This document shows, piece after piece, positions 36,506 to 46,116 of a DNA stretch of 64,000 nt. The notes under the pieces are model-generated. The model worked only from the letters and a program-made list of their open reading frames with translations, did no database searches and was not told the DNA's origin. The position numbers and the translations under genes are program-made. Location: positions 1 through 64,000 of the forward strand of contig DATIJC010000020.1 of assembly GCA_035479015.1 (NCBI GenBank), given 5' to 3'. Numbering within the stretch: the stretch's first letter is position 1; each line of letters begins with the position of its first letter. Source of the DNA: DATIJC01 sp035479015 (GTDB lineage Bacteria; Patescibacteriota; Microgenomatia; UBA1400; UBA12028).

Positions 36506-37574
36506 TCAGTGAGAGAAACAATAGAACTGCTGGGTAAAAAAGCACATTACTAAAAAGAGAGCCAACTGCAAAAGTAGCCCCTATTAGCATTGCGTCTTTA
36601 CCCCAACGAGCGGTCTTTAGCTGAACCAGTAGTAAACCCACCCACAAGATCATTCCAATGATCCCAAGTGAAGAAAACAAAAATAAAAGCGAGTTATCAG
36701 GAGCACTGGCATGGTTTGGAACAATGATTCGCTGGTATGAGCTGACGGGTTTAACATCACGCAGTGAATACCAACCGTTACCCAAAATTACAGTGGATAA
36801 ATTTAAATTGGAAACAGACGCGCTCATGCTCTCCACCCGTGAGTTAATACTAGCAGTTCTCTCTAACCTTGCTCCCTCACTAGAGGGTCTGGGGAGCAGC
36901 AAAATTCCAATCATAAATGCTGCCAACAAACCTAGATAAATCTTTTGCCTGTAGATGATAAACAACCCTATCATCCCGACTGCGAACGCCACGTATCCGG
37001 CACGGGAATACGTAAGCAGAAGTGCGACGATACAAAGAGCCAAAGGGACTTTCAAATTCTTTTTTGTGATAATAATTCCGCCGACCAAGAGTGCTGCAAA
37101 GAAATTCGGATCAAAAATCGTACTGATAGCGCGGAAGTAATGATCATCCCAACCTAAGAATTTTAAAAGCCGTACGTCCGGCACAAAAATGTATTGGAGG
37201 ATTCCAATAATTGCCAAACCCATTATCCAAAAAACAATACTTTTCTTAATCTCATCACCTAAAATAATCTTTTGTTTCACGCTTTCTACTAACAGCCACC
37301 CAAAATATACGTATATCCCAAAGCGCATCGTATATGCTGCTCCTGCTAGAGAGAAATGACCCATGATAACTGTCCACGCCAAGAATACGATCAGTGCTGC
37401 AGGAGGAATCACTAATTTTTTAAATAAAACAAAATACACATCAAACAGTAAGATTAAAAAGTCTGCGAGTGTGAAGGCAATAGAGTTCGTGATTTGCACT
37501 CTACCCAGTTGGCCTAGGACAGACACTCCTATCAGGAGTAAAAATAACACCCGTACTACAGCGTTATGCTTCAT
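36450..37574 (-). CDS. O-antigen ligase/polymerase-like membrane protein
   Basis: 374 aa, about 10-12 transmembrane segments. A large extracytoplasmic loop follows 'LLTYSRAGYVAFAVGMIGLF', the hallmark 'SRAGY' of the Wzy_C/O-antigen ligase family. It should join or polymerise undecaprenyl-linked glycans at the outer face of the membrane. It is the last gene of a minus-strand glycan cluster beginning near 42876. Its end overlaps the Ig-domain gene by 56 nt. Confidence 0.8.
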   Translation of the reverse strand: MKHNAVVRVLFLLLIGVSVLGQLGRVQITNSIAFTLADFLILLFDVYFVLFKKLVIPPAALIVFLAWTVIMGHFSLAGAAYTMRFGIYVYFGWLLVESVKQKIILGDEIKKSIVFWIMGLAIIGILQYIFVPDVRLLKFLGWDDHYFRAISTIFDPNFFAALLVGGIIITKKNLKVPLALCIVALLLTYSRAGYVAFAVGMIGLFIIYRQKIYLGLLAAFMIGILLLPRPSSEGARLERTASINSRVESMSASVSNLNLSTVILGNGWYSLRDVKPVSSYQRIIVPNHASAPDNSLLFLFSSLGIIGMILWVGLLLVQLKTARWGKDAMLIGATFAVGSLFSNVLFYPAVLLFLSLTMGYSASLVSGRSPKSRR

Positions 37575-38301
37575 ATTTTTCTAATATAAAAATCCGCACA
37601 CAGAGCGAGTGCAGGCTCATGGCCCATGCATAGATGAGTCCTGGTACTCCGTCCAAAAAACCTAATCTTAAAAAATAGTTATGCACAAATTTTGCTGGTG
37701 GGAATAGAATTAATTGCACGAAAGTAATAACCTGAGTTTGTTGCCGGTTTTTGGATTCAAGTTCCGCATACATTGTAATATCAGAAATAAACTCAGAAAC
37801 TGTTTGGTGCGGGTAATGCTGTAATGCTCCATCGAGTTTACCGATTCCGCCCGTTATTTGCCAAATCTCATGTACATTTCGGATCCACTTTCCTGCGGAT
37901 TTTTTAGCGAGGCGCAGTATCCACACATTTCCTACCTCCCCGTGCAAGAGTTTTCTGCCCATAAAAATGTCTGTGCGTCGTATCAAGTAACCATTCAACT
38001 CCGACCCAATAGACTTTTCGATTGACTGGACCAACTGATCGCTTACTACTTCATCTGAGTCGACAAACAACACCCATTCATGGGTTGCGTGCTGCATAGC
38101 AAAGTTCCGCTTGGCGGCAAACCCAAGACCCGGAGGGAGATGCAAAATCTTTGCACCAAACTTTTTAGCAATTTCCGTGCTATTGTCCGTCGACCCATCA
38201 TCAGCCAGAATAATCTCGTCACAAAACTCTAAGGATTTTAGTGTCCGCTCTAGAGAGTTAGAAGCATTTTTACAGAGAATGATCGCAGATATATTTATCA
38301 T
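37564..38301 (-). CDS. GT2 glycosyltransferase (KdtX/WaaE-like)
   Basis: 245 aa, GT-A fold. 'ISAIILCKNASNSLERTLKS', the donor-binding 'EIILADDGSTDNSTEIA', then the DxD equivalent 'WVLFVDSDEVVSD'. The C-terminal 'HQTVSEFISDITMYAELESK' resembles the LPS beta-1,4-glucosyltransferase (KdtX) group. It acts on the cytoplasmic side on a lipid-linked or protein acceptor. It overlaps the ligase gene by 11 nt and the GT39-like gene by 4 nt. Confidence 0.87.
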   Translation of the reverse strand: MINISAIILCKNASNSLERTLKSLEFCDEIILADDGSTDNSTEIAKKFGAKILHLPPGLGFAAKRNFAMQHATHEWVLFVDSDEVVSDQLVQSIEKSIGSELNGYLIRRTDIFMGRKLLHGEVGNVWILRLAKKSAGKWIRNVHEIWQITGGIGKLDGALQHYPHQTVSEFISDITMYAELESKNRQQTQVITFVQLILFPPAKFVHNYFLRLGFLDGVPGLIYAWAMSLHSLCVRIFILEKYEA

Positions 38302-39704
38302 AATGCTTTAAACATGTACGGACCGTTAGTAGAAAAACTCTTATCCTCTGCCCACGGCGCAATGGCCGGCTCAAGTTCGATGGTTCGGCAAGGCTTGTAC
38401 CCTCTGTCAGCCAACAAGAAGCGCACATTATCCCAATAACTAGGGAATGTTTGTTCTTGCTCCTGTGAGACTACATTTATGCATTGGCCATTTGAAAGGG
38501 ATAGCATCGACGTCACTGTCTGTTGCTGCAAAGATAGCGCCGCCCCAAAGCGCCTACTCGCAGCATCAGTTTCACCTCGTTGTAATAAGAAAAAGTGATT
38601 ACTCAAAATCACCTGAAGAGATAATCCTAAAAGCACAATTGCCACAAGCAGTGTTGCCCAACGAATCGCCCGCACGGTGTTCGCCAGTGCAAATCCAATA
38701 ATGATTGGTGCCAAAGTTATGAGAGGCGGAAAGTAGGCTTCCGATGGTGACGAATGTATAAAGAAGGACGCGAATAACAAACAAAAAGCAACGAATGATA
38801 AACGAATTACTTCATTCATTCGTTTCCAAAGAAGAATACACAAAGTAAGTGAAAAAACCGTGATGAATATCCAGAATGACATATCTTCAAGTGTTCCCCT
38901 CTCAGAAAATATTTTCAGGTAGTATGTGAGGATCGAAGTGCTAGTTTCGGCAACCGTAGCTTCACGTATGTGGGGAATAAATGCACTGACTATCCGATAT
39001 CCTACCCATATGATAAATAATCCCAGCTGTGAAAATTTATGGGTGAAATCATAAATAATTTCAGGAAGCAGTCCCAACACAATTCCTATAATCCATGATC
39101 TGCAATCTACAATCTTATGTCCTTTACTCCACCAAACAAATGCAACTAAAAGTACCAGCGGAAAAGTAGCAAGCTCACTGTTAAACAGCAGCGCAAATAG
39201 TAATCCTGATCCGAAAGCACCCCATTTTTTATTCTCAAAGAAGCGCTGTAACTGCCATAGATACAACACGATGAGTAAAGGAATGGGGTTAACCACAAAA
39301 GGCATCCGACTATGAAGTATGGCCATTGGTGAAAGTGCCAGCAACAGACTTGCGATTTGTGCAGCTCGCTTTTTTATTGGTAAGAGCAAGAGATACACTG
39401 CTATAATTGCCGAAATTCCAAAAAGAGTAGACATCACACTGACGGCGAAAATGCTTCCATTGCCTATCCATAGTGTGATAGCACTAATCCAAATATACAG
39501 CGGCCCCTGACGAAAACGGGGCAAACTGGAGGGAATACCTAATAAAGGAATGTAATGGTCCGTTAGCATGCGCCGCGCTTCTAATAAATCTCTTCCCTGA
39601 TCACCGATAAATATCATGTCGCTGTTTAAATGGTAGAAGCGGATAGAGACCGCAACGATCAGTATGAGAAAGAATACCCAGTGACGGAGAAAGACGGCTT
39701 TCAT
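38298..39704 (-). CDS. GT39/ArnT-like membrane glycosyltransferase
   Basis: 468 aa with about 10-12 transmembrane helices. Early periplasmic loop 'DMIFIGDQGRDLLEARRMLT' carries the DQGRD acid pair typical of PMT/ArnT-type enzymes that use polyprenyl-phosphate sugars. A C-terminal extracytoplasmic domain is present. The peptide 'GHKIVDCRSWII' (about residues 195-206) is encoded by a short direct-repeat sequence (about 39090-39120). It overlaps the GT2 gene by 4 nt and follows the flippase gene by 4 nt. Confidence 0.78.
   Translation of the reverse strand: MKAVFLRHWVFFLILIVAVSIRFYHLNSDMIFIGDQGRDLLEARRMLTDHYIPLLGIPSSLPRFRQGPLYIWISAITLWIGNGSIFAVSVMSTLFGISAIIAVYLLLLPIKKRAAQIASLLLALSPMAILHSRMPFVVNPIPLLIVLYLWQLQRFFENKKWGAFGSGLLFALLFNSELATFPLVLLVAFVWWSKGHKIVDCRSWIIGIVLGLLPEIIYDFTHKFSQLGLFIIWVGYRIVSAFIPHIREATVAETSTSILTYYLKIFSERGTLEDMSFWIFITVFSLTLCILLWKRMNEVIRLSFVAFCLLFASFFIHSSPSEAYFPPLITLAPIIIGFALANTVRAIRWATLLVAIVLLGLSLQVILSNHFFLLQRGETDAASRRFGAALSLQQQTVTSMLSLSNGQCINVVSQEQEQTFPSYWDNVRFLLADRGYKPCRTIELEPAIAPWAEDKSFSTNGPYMFKAL
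39090..39120. repeat. intragenic repeat in the GT39-like gene
   Basis: The minus strand reads AAGATTGTAGATTGCAGATCATGGATT: diverged units of about 8 bp (AGATTGTA / AGATTGCA / AGATCATG). It encodes 'KIVDCRSWI', in frame, at a cytoplasmic-looking loop between membrane helices. Confidence 0.5.
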
Positions 39705-39708
39705 AACC

Positions 39709-40944
39709 TTACGTCCTTGGATTCAAATCTATCATTCTATAGGCACGCCAAAAGAAAAATGGCTGGATGAGTACTTTCGCAACTAGCACTGCAGTAGCAG
39801 CGCCGGTTATACCAAATCTTGAAGTAAAAAGCAGCAGAGCGGTGATCAGACATACTAAACCTATGGAGTAAATGACCGTTAATTCCTTAATATGATTTTT
39901 TGCCAGGAACAACGGGCTAAAGAGTATATCCATACCATTGAGCCACGCCGACAGTGAAAGGAATGCGAATAACGGTAGTGCTGGCCGCCACTTATCATGA
40001 AGGAAGAAAATAATGAGTTCTTGAAAAATGTGAGTGTTTAAAAGAATGACTGGAATCAACATCACTAGAGCGGCAGGCAAAATCACACGAATAACTGCTT
40101 TGCGGATACGGTGCTCATCGCCAACAATTCGTCCATAGATTGGCAGCAACACCTGCGAGAATGACGTGCCTACTTCCGTTACTGCTGAACGGGTAAAGTT
40201 AAATGCAGTTTGGTAATACCCAAGTTGCGTAGCTCCGAGCACTCGGCCCACGATAATGTTATCGATATTTTGTTCTGCAAATGTCACTACACCAGCGAGA
40301 TTCACCCACTTGCCCGGGTTAATGATCTCCATTGCGATTTTTTTATTAAATGAGAATTTGGGCCAAGGTCGCAGTAATACGTATGAGCTGATTACTTCAG
40401 CGACTGCTGCAATCAGCATTCCCCAGATTAAGCTCAACGCATTATGAAATCTATATACAAGTAGTATCGAAGATACTACATCAACCAATATCAATCCTAA
40501 CCGGAAAAATGCTTCTTTATGATATTTTAGGTCTTTTACAAATGATGCCTCAGCCGGATTGATAAAGCCTTTCGTGATAGGAATGACTGCGGCCCAAATA
40601 AGCAGGATGAAAAGTCCGGGATCGCGGAAGAATTGCGGCAGTACAAATGATGAGCTAAACAGAATGAGTGAAATGATGATTCCACGGGCAACAGATACAA
40701 AAAAGGCTGTGTCGATAAAGTGCGTCAATGGTTTTTTGTCGCGGATCAAGACTATGTTTATTCCGGTCTCAGTCAGCATTTCTAAAAAACCAAGTGCAAT
40801 GGCAGCGAGACCAAATAGTCCCACTTCGCGAGGCGAGAGGAATCTGTACGCTACAAGTACCTTAAAAAAGACAATCGCTTTCGCCCCGAAGCGGAAAAAT
40901 CCTATCCATCCCAAACCCTTGGCTACGTCACGTGTATATCCCAT
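39709..40944 (-). CDS. Wzx-like lipid-linked oligosaccharide flippase
   Basis: 411 aa, about 12-14 transmembrane segments, polysaccharide-biosynthesis/MATE fold: 'RFLSPREVGLFGLAAIALGF', 'RDKKPLTHFIDTAFFVSVAR', 'QNIDNIIVGRVLGATQLGYY'. The last is a conserved block of this transporter family. It moves undecaprenyl-linked sugar chains across the membrane and fits with the ligase and glycosyltransferases around it. The gene lies 4 nt upstream of the GT39-like gene. Confidence 0.9.
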   Translation of the reverse strand: MGYTRDVAKGLGWIGFFRFGAKAIVFFKVLVAYRFLSPREVGLFGLAAIALGFLEMLTETGINIVLIRDKKPLTHFIDTAFFVSVARGIIISLILFSSSFVLPQFFRDPGLFILLIWAAVIPITKGFINPAEASFVKDLKYHKEAFFRLGLILVDVVSSILLVYRFHNALSLIWGMLIAAVAEVISSYVLLRPWPKFSFNKKIAMEIINPGKWVNLAGVVTFAEQNIDNIIVGRVLGATQLGYYQTAFNFTRSAVTEVGTSFSQVLLPIYGRIVGDEHRIRKAVIRVILPAALVMLIPVILLNTHIFQELIIFFLHDKWRPALPLFAFLSLSAWLNGMDILFSPLFLAKNHIKELTVIYSIGLVCLITALLLFTSRFGITGAATAVLVAKVLIQPFFFWRAYRMIDLNPRT

Positions 40945-40948
40945 AGCA

Positions 40949-41860
40949 CTATTGTAACAGTCCTACTGCAGTTGCGGTCATGACACAGAGATCACTTAAT
41001 ATTTGCAGGACCGGCAAGATGAACACTGCACGCCCGTCACGCACATATCTATAATTCTTCACTATGCTGTAGACGATATAGACAATGCTCAGCTGAAGCG
41101 TGAAAAACCAGAGAGGCCAGAAGTATAGTGAAAGTAGCATAAGTCCAATAAAAAAGAAATAACGGACAAAAATAAATGCTACTTTGGGGCGGAAGATTTT
41201 GTTATACGCATCACCATACGCATGCTCATAAATCATCCTTGCAAACGAAGAAAGATTGCCCCGAGGCCTCCAGTAGACGACAGCATCAGCCACTACGTGA
41301 ATCTTAATTCGTGAATCGTGAATCTTCCGCGCTAATGCATAGTCTTCAGCATAGCGGAAATCTTCGTCAAACTTCCCTATTTCCTGCCAAACTTTTTTCG
41401 TGATACCCATGCTACGGGTAGCCGGCAGGAAAGTTTTGACATTTAATTTATCTGGCATGACCAGAGCATAAGGCGCTACACATTTTTCAAATGTATTTTT
41501 GCAGTCAGCCGCGTAGTAGCCCGCAACCACATCTGCCTTCTCAAATCCCTCCTTCATCCGCTCTACCCAGTGTTCTTCCAGCGTGCACCCAGCATCAGTG
41601 ATTAAAATATGTTCATGCTTTGCCGCCGTTATCGCTTTATTTCTCCCCACAGATCTATTTGCATCTGCCGGCAAATCAATAAAACGAACTGTTTTTTTGT
41701 TTTTATATTTTGTCAGCCATCCGACGGATTGCATTTCAGAATTGCCTCCAGCATCTGTAAACACAAACTCATCAGGTCCGATTGTTTGTTTCGATATCGA
41801 TTCCAAAAGACTAGAGATGTCTGCCTCGTTCTTTATCGTAATAATCAGTGATACTTTCAT
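40949..41860 (-). CDS. GT2 glycosyltransferase with membrane tail
   Basis: 303 aa from the ATG at 41860, which overlaps the stop of the preceding GT4 gene (ATGA); a longer frame to 41923 lies inside that gene. 'VSLIITIKNEADISSLLESI', donor-binding 'DEFVFTDAGGNS', DxD-like 'HILITDAGCTLEEHWVE', and catalytic region 'FDEDFRYAEDYALARKI'. Two C-terminal hydrophobic segments suggest membrane association. 'KIHDSRIKIH' (about residues 190-199) is encoded by a short repeat (41295-41326). Confidence 0.87.
   Translation of the reverse strand: MKVSLIITIKNEADISSLLESISKQTIGPDEFVFTDAGGNSEMQSVGWLTKYKNKKTVRFIDLPADANRSVGRNKAITAAKHEHILITDAGCTLEEHWVERMKEGFEKADVVAGYYAADCKNTFEKCVAPYALVMPDKLNVKTFLPATRSMGITKKVWQEIGKFDEDFRYAEDYALARKIHDSRIKIHVVADAVVYWRPRGNLSSFARMIYEHAYGDAYNKIFRPKVAFIFVRYFFFIGLMLLSLYFWPLWFFTLQLSIVYIVYSIVKNYRYVRDGRAVFILPVLQILSDLCVMTATAVGLLQ
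41295..41326. repeat. intragenic repeat in GT2 gene
   Basis: Minus strand: AAGATTCACGATTCACGAATTAAGATTCACG, three ATTCACG units. In frame, encoding 'KIHDSRIKIH' just after the conserved ED motif of the glycosyltransferase. Confidence 0.6.
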
Positions 41861-42876
41861 TTTAGTTTCCATAGTTTGTAGTACGTCTCCGCTGCTTTCT
41901 CCCATGTTTGTTCCTTGGCCCAATTGTAGGCGGCATTGACATCAGTTTTCGTTTTTTTCTTGTCCTTAGTAATTTTTTCTAGATTTGATCGTATTTCTTC
42001 TGATGTGTGCGCAATGTTCACCCAAGAATGAAATGGGGTGGTCATCAGATAATCATATTTAATCTCGTTGTTGTAGTGTGCGATCACAGGAACTTTAGAT
42101 ATGAAGGCTTCAAGTATAGATAGGTATCGGGAAACAAAAGCTACTTTATAATTTTTAACTTTATCTGCCGCAACAGCGACAAATCCAAAGAAGGTAACAT
42201 CTACTTTTAGCTCCATCGCCAATTTCTTCGCCTCTTCCATTTGCGGACCATCACCGAATACATCCAACGTTAATTTCGTGCCCTTTAATGATTTAATGTA
42301 CTCGGTAATTCCGGTATCTTCTTGTAATCTGCCGATAAAAATGGCTTTTGGATTTTTTGATTTGTTTAGTTTACTGGCCGGATCAACCCCACCAAAGATC
42401 ACATAATTAGGACTAGTCCCATACCATTTTGTGTAGAACCCACCCACACAAATATTACCAACGGTTAGCTTTTCGCCCAGCTTATGCCAAAATTTTTGTT
42501 TCAATGTGGGTAATTCGAACCCCTCATATCCATGAAATGTTATAAATAATTTGGGCAACTTGAAAATTAGTAATGGTATTATCCAAAAAAACACATCGTG
42601 AAAATGAATTACGTCAAACCCTTGCAACCAAGTCTTGTGTTTTATCATCCATTTCCAGATTTTCCATTTTTTGTTTTTTTCATTAGTACCTGAAGTATCG
42701 ATGCGATGAATTTTTATACCTTGATATACCTCCTCATTGCTAAGCTTGCCTTCGTTGTCTTCTGTCAACACGAAAACCTCGTTATTTCTCATTAATAGCT
42801 TGGAAAACTCCTCTATATGTTTTTCTATACCTCCGATGTTTGGATAATAAGATCGTGTAATGTGAAGGATTTTCAT
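41857..42876 (-). CDS. GT4 glycosyltransferase
   Basis: 339 aa, GT-B fold. 'RSYYPNIGGIEKHIEEFSKL' (GGxE acceptor loop), then the C-terminal nucleotide-sugar domain 'KAIFIGRLQEDTGITEYIKS' and 'SRYLSILEAFISKVPVIA', in which the family glutamate appears (LSILEA). It is the first gene of the minus-strand glycan operon and couples by ATGA to the GT2 gene. Confidence 0.88.
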   Translation of the reverse strand: MKILHITRSYYPNIGGIEKHIEEFSKLLMRNNEVFVLTEDNEGKLSNEEVYQGIKIHRIDTSGTNEKNKKWKIWKWMIKHKTWLQGFDVIHFHDVFFWIIPLLIFKLPKLFITFHGYEGFELPTLKQKFWHKLGEKLTVGNICVGGFYTKWYGTSPNYVIFGGVDPASKLNKSKNPKAIFIGRLQEDTGITEYIKSLKGTKLTLDVFGDGPQMEEAKKLAMELKVDVTFFGFVAVAADKVKNYKVAFVSRYLSILEAFISKVPVIAHYNNEIKYDYLMTTPFHSWVNIAHTSEEIRSNLEKITKDKKKTKTDVNAAYNWAKEQTWEKAAETYYKLWKLK

Positions 42877-42928
42877 ACTGCAACTCTGCCTATTGACACA
42901 CAGCTAAACATCAGTATTACTTAATCTA

Positions 42929-44707
42929 ATGTTAAGTAAATATTGTACAGTTAATGCTTTCATTTCTTTTGCAATAGTTTTCTTTCTGTTCTTATTGATT
43001 ATACCTGGTCTGAGCCTAGCTTGGGCCTCAAATATCGTATTTAGCGATAACTTTAGCTCTCCAACAAACGGCATTCTGCTTGAATCATATAATCCTCTTT
43101 GGCATCGCTACGATACCTCTACTTCCCAGGTTCATATAATAAATAATCTTGCAGTAAGTGATGACGGGGCAAACAGTCTATACACTCTCCCTTCAGTCCA
43201 GTCTCAAAACCTCTGTGTTCAAGTTGATTATATGGTCAAACAAAATTTTGAAGAATTTTTAGACTTATCTACCCGCTACCACGGAGTAAGCGGTCAGCCG
43301 CTCGTGCAGTTTATGTTTTATGGAAATGGACAAGGATTCACCCATGCTTATGGAACAGGTGTCGACTTTACTGGTACTTTCCCAATAGGTGTCTCTAATG
43401 GAATTCACACGCTAACTTTTTGCGAGATATCAAATAATTTAACTTGGTATATTGATGGAACAATACATGGAAACTTCACGGATCCCAATCCAATAGCCGT
43501 AGGAGTAACTGATTTTTCTGCCTCACATGCTTCAAACTTTGATAACTTCAAAGTCTTTGATGGGATACCCGCCTTCGAACAAATGCAACCGGGGGCGATA
43601 GAGCCCCCAGCACCAACTCCTTTCCCCTATTATCTTCAAACAGACCCGCGTTGGAAAAACGAAATCTATGATAAGGCAGATATTTGGTCGCCAACAGCGG
43701 TGAGTTTTGAGCGATGGGGCTGCGCCGTCACAGACATGAGCATGATACTCAAATATCATGGCATCAATACACTTCCAGACGGTCATGAGTCAACACCAGG
43801 CAACTTAAACGCCTGGCTCAAATCCCAACCTGATGGATACATTCGTGACGGAATGCTTAATTGGCACGCAATCAGTAGAGCAACAAAATGGGCGCACACG
43901 CAAGATAGTGCCGTCCCTACACTCGAGTATCAAATTGGGGGTAATTCATTAAGTGAATTGCAAACAGAACTTGATGCTCATAGACCTGCGATTTTGGATG
44001 TGACTGGTCATTTTGTCGTCGGATATAAATTTACATCTCCCGCGACCTATCTAATCCGTGATCCGTTCTATGAGACGAAGACAACACTAGGAAGCTATTC
44101 AAATACATTCGCGTCTATACGTAAATTCTATCCTACTAGCTCTGATTTAAGCTATATCAGCGTGTATGCTGACCCAGACATCAGCGCTACTCTTGATCAT
44201 GGAGCGCCGCAGGTCGGAATCCAAGACCCCATCACTGATCCGTTAACAGGCAATAGTTCATCCCCTTTTTCGTATCTTGAGCTATACCAACCAAACGATG
44301 GCATATACGAATTAACACTCACTCAAAATAGTCCGGGCGAAGGCACTTTTGTGATATACGCATATAATGAATTCGGGGAACAAACCAATCTCTCCCAGAC
44401 GGTCTTATTCAGGCAATCACCGATCTCGTTTCGTATTCATTTTTCTAAACAGGGAGCGTCTACAATCGAGCGTGAGCTGAATTTCCGGTATCTTCAGGCG
44501 GAAGTCTCACAATTTTATGGACCCGGGAAAAACCTGCTTGCATTACTTGCCAACAGTGAACGTGAATATCCAAGTAACACTCTGCTTTCATCACGGTCAT
44601 TCAAACAATTCATGATGAATTTACAGGTACATCAGAAGCAAATTCTTCCCGCTGACTATGCACTACTTCTGTCAGATTCTCAGTTGCTCTACAACCAACT
44701 GTATTAA
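42929..44707 (+). CDS. secreted protein with LamG-like and C39-like domains
   Basis: 592 aa. Signal peptide about residues 1-35 ('IVFFLFLLIIPGLSLAWA'). A concanavalin/LamG-like beta domain at about 38-212 ('VFSDNFSSPTNGILL', 'LTWYIDGTIHGNFTDPNP'). A C39-like papain-fold domain at about 228-415: catalytic Cys in 'RWGCAVTDMSMILKYHG', His in 'GHFVVGYKFTSPATYLIRDPF'. The C-terminal about 175 residues are of unknown fold. It may be an extracellular peptidase bound to surface glycans. Divergent from the glycan operon. Confidence 0.75.
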   Translation: MLSKYCTVNAFISFAIVFFLFLLIIPGLSLAWASNIVFSDNFSSPTNGILLESYNPLWHRYDTSTSQVHIINNLAVSDDGANSLYTLPSVQSQNLCVQVDYMVKQNFEEFLDLSTRYHGVSGQPLVQFMFYGNGQGFTHAYGTGVDFTGTFPIGVSNGIHTLTFCEISNNLTWYIDGTIHGNFTDPNPIAVGVTDFSASHASNFDNFKVFDGIPAFEQMQPGAIEPPAPTPFPYYLQTDPRWKNEIYDKADIWSPTAVSFERWGCAVTDMSMILKYHGINTLPDGHESTPGNLNAWLKSQPDGYIRDGMLNWHAISRATKWAHTQDSAVPTLEYQIGGNSLSELQTELDAHRPAILDVTGHFVVGYKFTSPATYLIRDPFYETKTTLGSYSNTFASIRKFYPTSSDLSYISVYADPDISATLDHGAPQVGIQDPITDPLTGNSSSPFSYLELYQPNDGIYELTLTQNSPGEGTFVIYAYNEFGEQTNLSQTVLFRQSPISFRIHFSKQGASTIERELNFRYLQAEVSQFYGPGKNLLALLANSEREYPSNTLLSSRSFKQFMMNLQVHQKQILPADYALLLSDSQLLYNQLY

Positions 44708-44709
44708 CG

Positions 44710-44715
44710 TATAAT
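44710..44715 (+). promoter_or_regulatory. -10 box of dus, probable leaderless start
   Basis: TATAAT ends 6 nt (ACAGGC) before the ATG at 44722. The spacer ACAGGC is identical to that between TACAAT and the ATG at 50845. Confidence 0.5.
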
Positions 44716-44721
44716 ACAGGC

Positions 44722-45771
44722 ATGGCTTTTTCCTGGAACTCGCTTCCCAAACCCATCATTGGTCTATCCGCAATGGATGGTGTGACGGATGCCGCAATGC
44801 GGGAGATTACAAAGGAAGTTGGCGGGCCTGACTTCATGGTGACAGAATTTACCAGCGCCGATGGCATCGTGCACGGAGTCGCTAAACTACTTCGTGATTT
44901 TTATTACACTCTCAAACAGCGCCCTATCATCGCGCAAATTTTTGGTACGAACCCAGAAACTTTCTATAAGACTGCCATCATCTGTGCTTATTTAGGATTT
45001 GATGGAATCGATATCAATATGGGCTGTCCAGCCGACTCTATAGCCAAAAAAGGCGGCGGAGCGTGTCTTATCCAAACACCAGAGCTTGCGCAAAAACTGA
45101 TTAGAGCAGTACAAACCGGCATTGCTGATTGGGCAAATGGAAAAAGTATCAACGATTTGGGTTTGCCACCTACCTTTGTAGAATTATTGAAATTGCGCGC
45201 CCCTAATCTCCAATCTCTAACCCCTAATCTCTTACCTGTCTCGGTAAAAACTCGTATTGGTTTTGATAAGCCTGACACAGCTAATTGGCTACCTAGTTTG
45301 CTAGAGACCCATCCTGCAGTTATTACCTTGCATGGGCGCACGCTGGAGCAGCAGTATAGCGGCAAAGCCAACTGGGAAGAGATTGCTAAGGCAGTAGAGA
45401 TCGCAAAGGGAAGTGGGACGTTGATTTTTGGCAATGGAGATCTGACGTCACAGGAAGTGATACATCAGCGTATAAGTGAGAGCGGCGTGGATGGAGTGTG
45501 GGTCGCACGAGCCGCGATGGGTAATCCGTGGATATTCACAAATCACAGCCCTACGACACAAGAGCGCTTTGCAGTAGCGATCAAACACTGTGAAATATTT
45601 GAAGAATTTAACCGTACAGTGTTTGCCAGTGACCCTTATCCGTTTTTGAATATGCGCAAACACTTGGGTTGGTACGTCAAAGACTTTCCCGATGCTGCTC
45701 TCATCCGAGCCAAGCTTTTTCAAACAAATAATTCAGTGGAGGTGAAACAAGTACTTGCAGAAGTGTTGTAG
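44722..45771 (+). CDS. dus: tRNA-dihydrouridine synthase
   Basis: 349 aa FMN enzyme that reduces uridine in the tRNA D-loop. N-terminal 'PIIGLSAMDGVTDAAMREI', then the catalytic-Cys strand 'FDGIDINMGCPADSIAKKGGG', the FMN-phosphate region 'IFGNGDLTSQEVI', and 'GVDGVWVARAAMGNPWIF'. In the middle (about residues 160-172) 'APNLQSLTPNLLP' is encoded by a repeat (45199-45238) and precedes the conserved 'VSVKTRIGFD'. It stands near tsaD and tsaC-tsaE, so tRNA-modification genes cluster here. Confidence 0.93.
   Translation: MAFSWNSLPKPIIGLSAMDGVTDAAMREITKEVGGPDFMVTEFTSADGIVHGVAKLLRDFYYTLKQRPIIAQIFGTNPETFYKTAIICAYLGFDGIDINMGCPADSIAKKGGGACLIQTPELAQKLIRAVQTGIADWANGKSINDLGLPPTFVELLKLRAPNLQSLTPNLLPVSVKTRIGFDKPDTANWLPSLLETHPAVITLHGRTLEQQYSGKANWEEIAKAVEIAKGSGTLIFGNGDLTSQEVIHQRISESGVDGVWVARAAMGNPWIFTNHSPTTQERFAVAIKHCEIFEEFNRTVFASDPYPFLNMRKHLGWYVKDFPDAALIRAKLFQTNNSVEVKQVLAEVL
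45199..45238. repeat. intragenic CTAATCT repeat in dus
   Basis: Plus strand has CCCCTAATCTCCAATCTCTAA followed by CCCCTAATCTCTTA: repeats of (C)TAATCTC/CAATCTC. In frame, encoding 'APNLQSLTPNLLP'. The block sits in the TIM-barrel before the Lys/Arg-containing strand. Confidence 0.65.
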
Positions 45772-45792
45772 AATCCCTTGAAAGGAAAAAAT

Positions 45793-46116
45793 ATGTCGGT
45801 TTTTAACATCGAATCCCGTGAGCAATTTATCTCAGAAGTATTCCCTGATGGCGTTCCTGCCCTACAATCTAGAGATTACTTAAAAGAGAGTGCAATCGAC
45901 TGGTCTGTTTCACGTAGCAGGTTGTTGAAGACGGCAATCAGAAATGGCGATGAGGAACAAGCAAAAACAGTTATTCGTGAGTACGCTGCCATCGTTGGTA
46001 TAGACAGAGCAATACAAGTATTTCTTGAAATTTGGGGAAACGTGGTCACTGAGAACATGGAAGATGAACCAATTGTTGAAGACTTAGATACTGGTTTCCC
46101 GCCTGCGCGGGAATGA
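45793..46116 (+). CDS. hypothetical protein, 107 aa, paralogue of the protein at 48982
   Basis: ATG at 45793 with AAAGGA just upstream. The core 'SRLLKTAIRNGDEEQAKTVI' resembles 'SRLLKIALRSHDPESLSTVM' of the 81-aa protein at 48982-49227, including a C-terminal 'TEN' region. The last codons ('TGFPPARE', stop) are formed by a GNAG hairpin repeat, which also encodes the end of the convergent tsaD gene. Family unknown; helical and acidic. Confidence 0.6.
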   Translation: MSVFNIESREQFISEVFPDGVPALQSRDYLKESAIDWSVSRSRLLKTAIRNGDEEQAKTVIREYAAIVGIDRAIQVFLEIWGNVVTENMEDEPIVEDLDTGFPPARE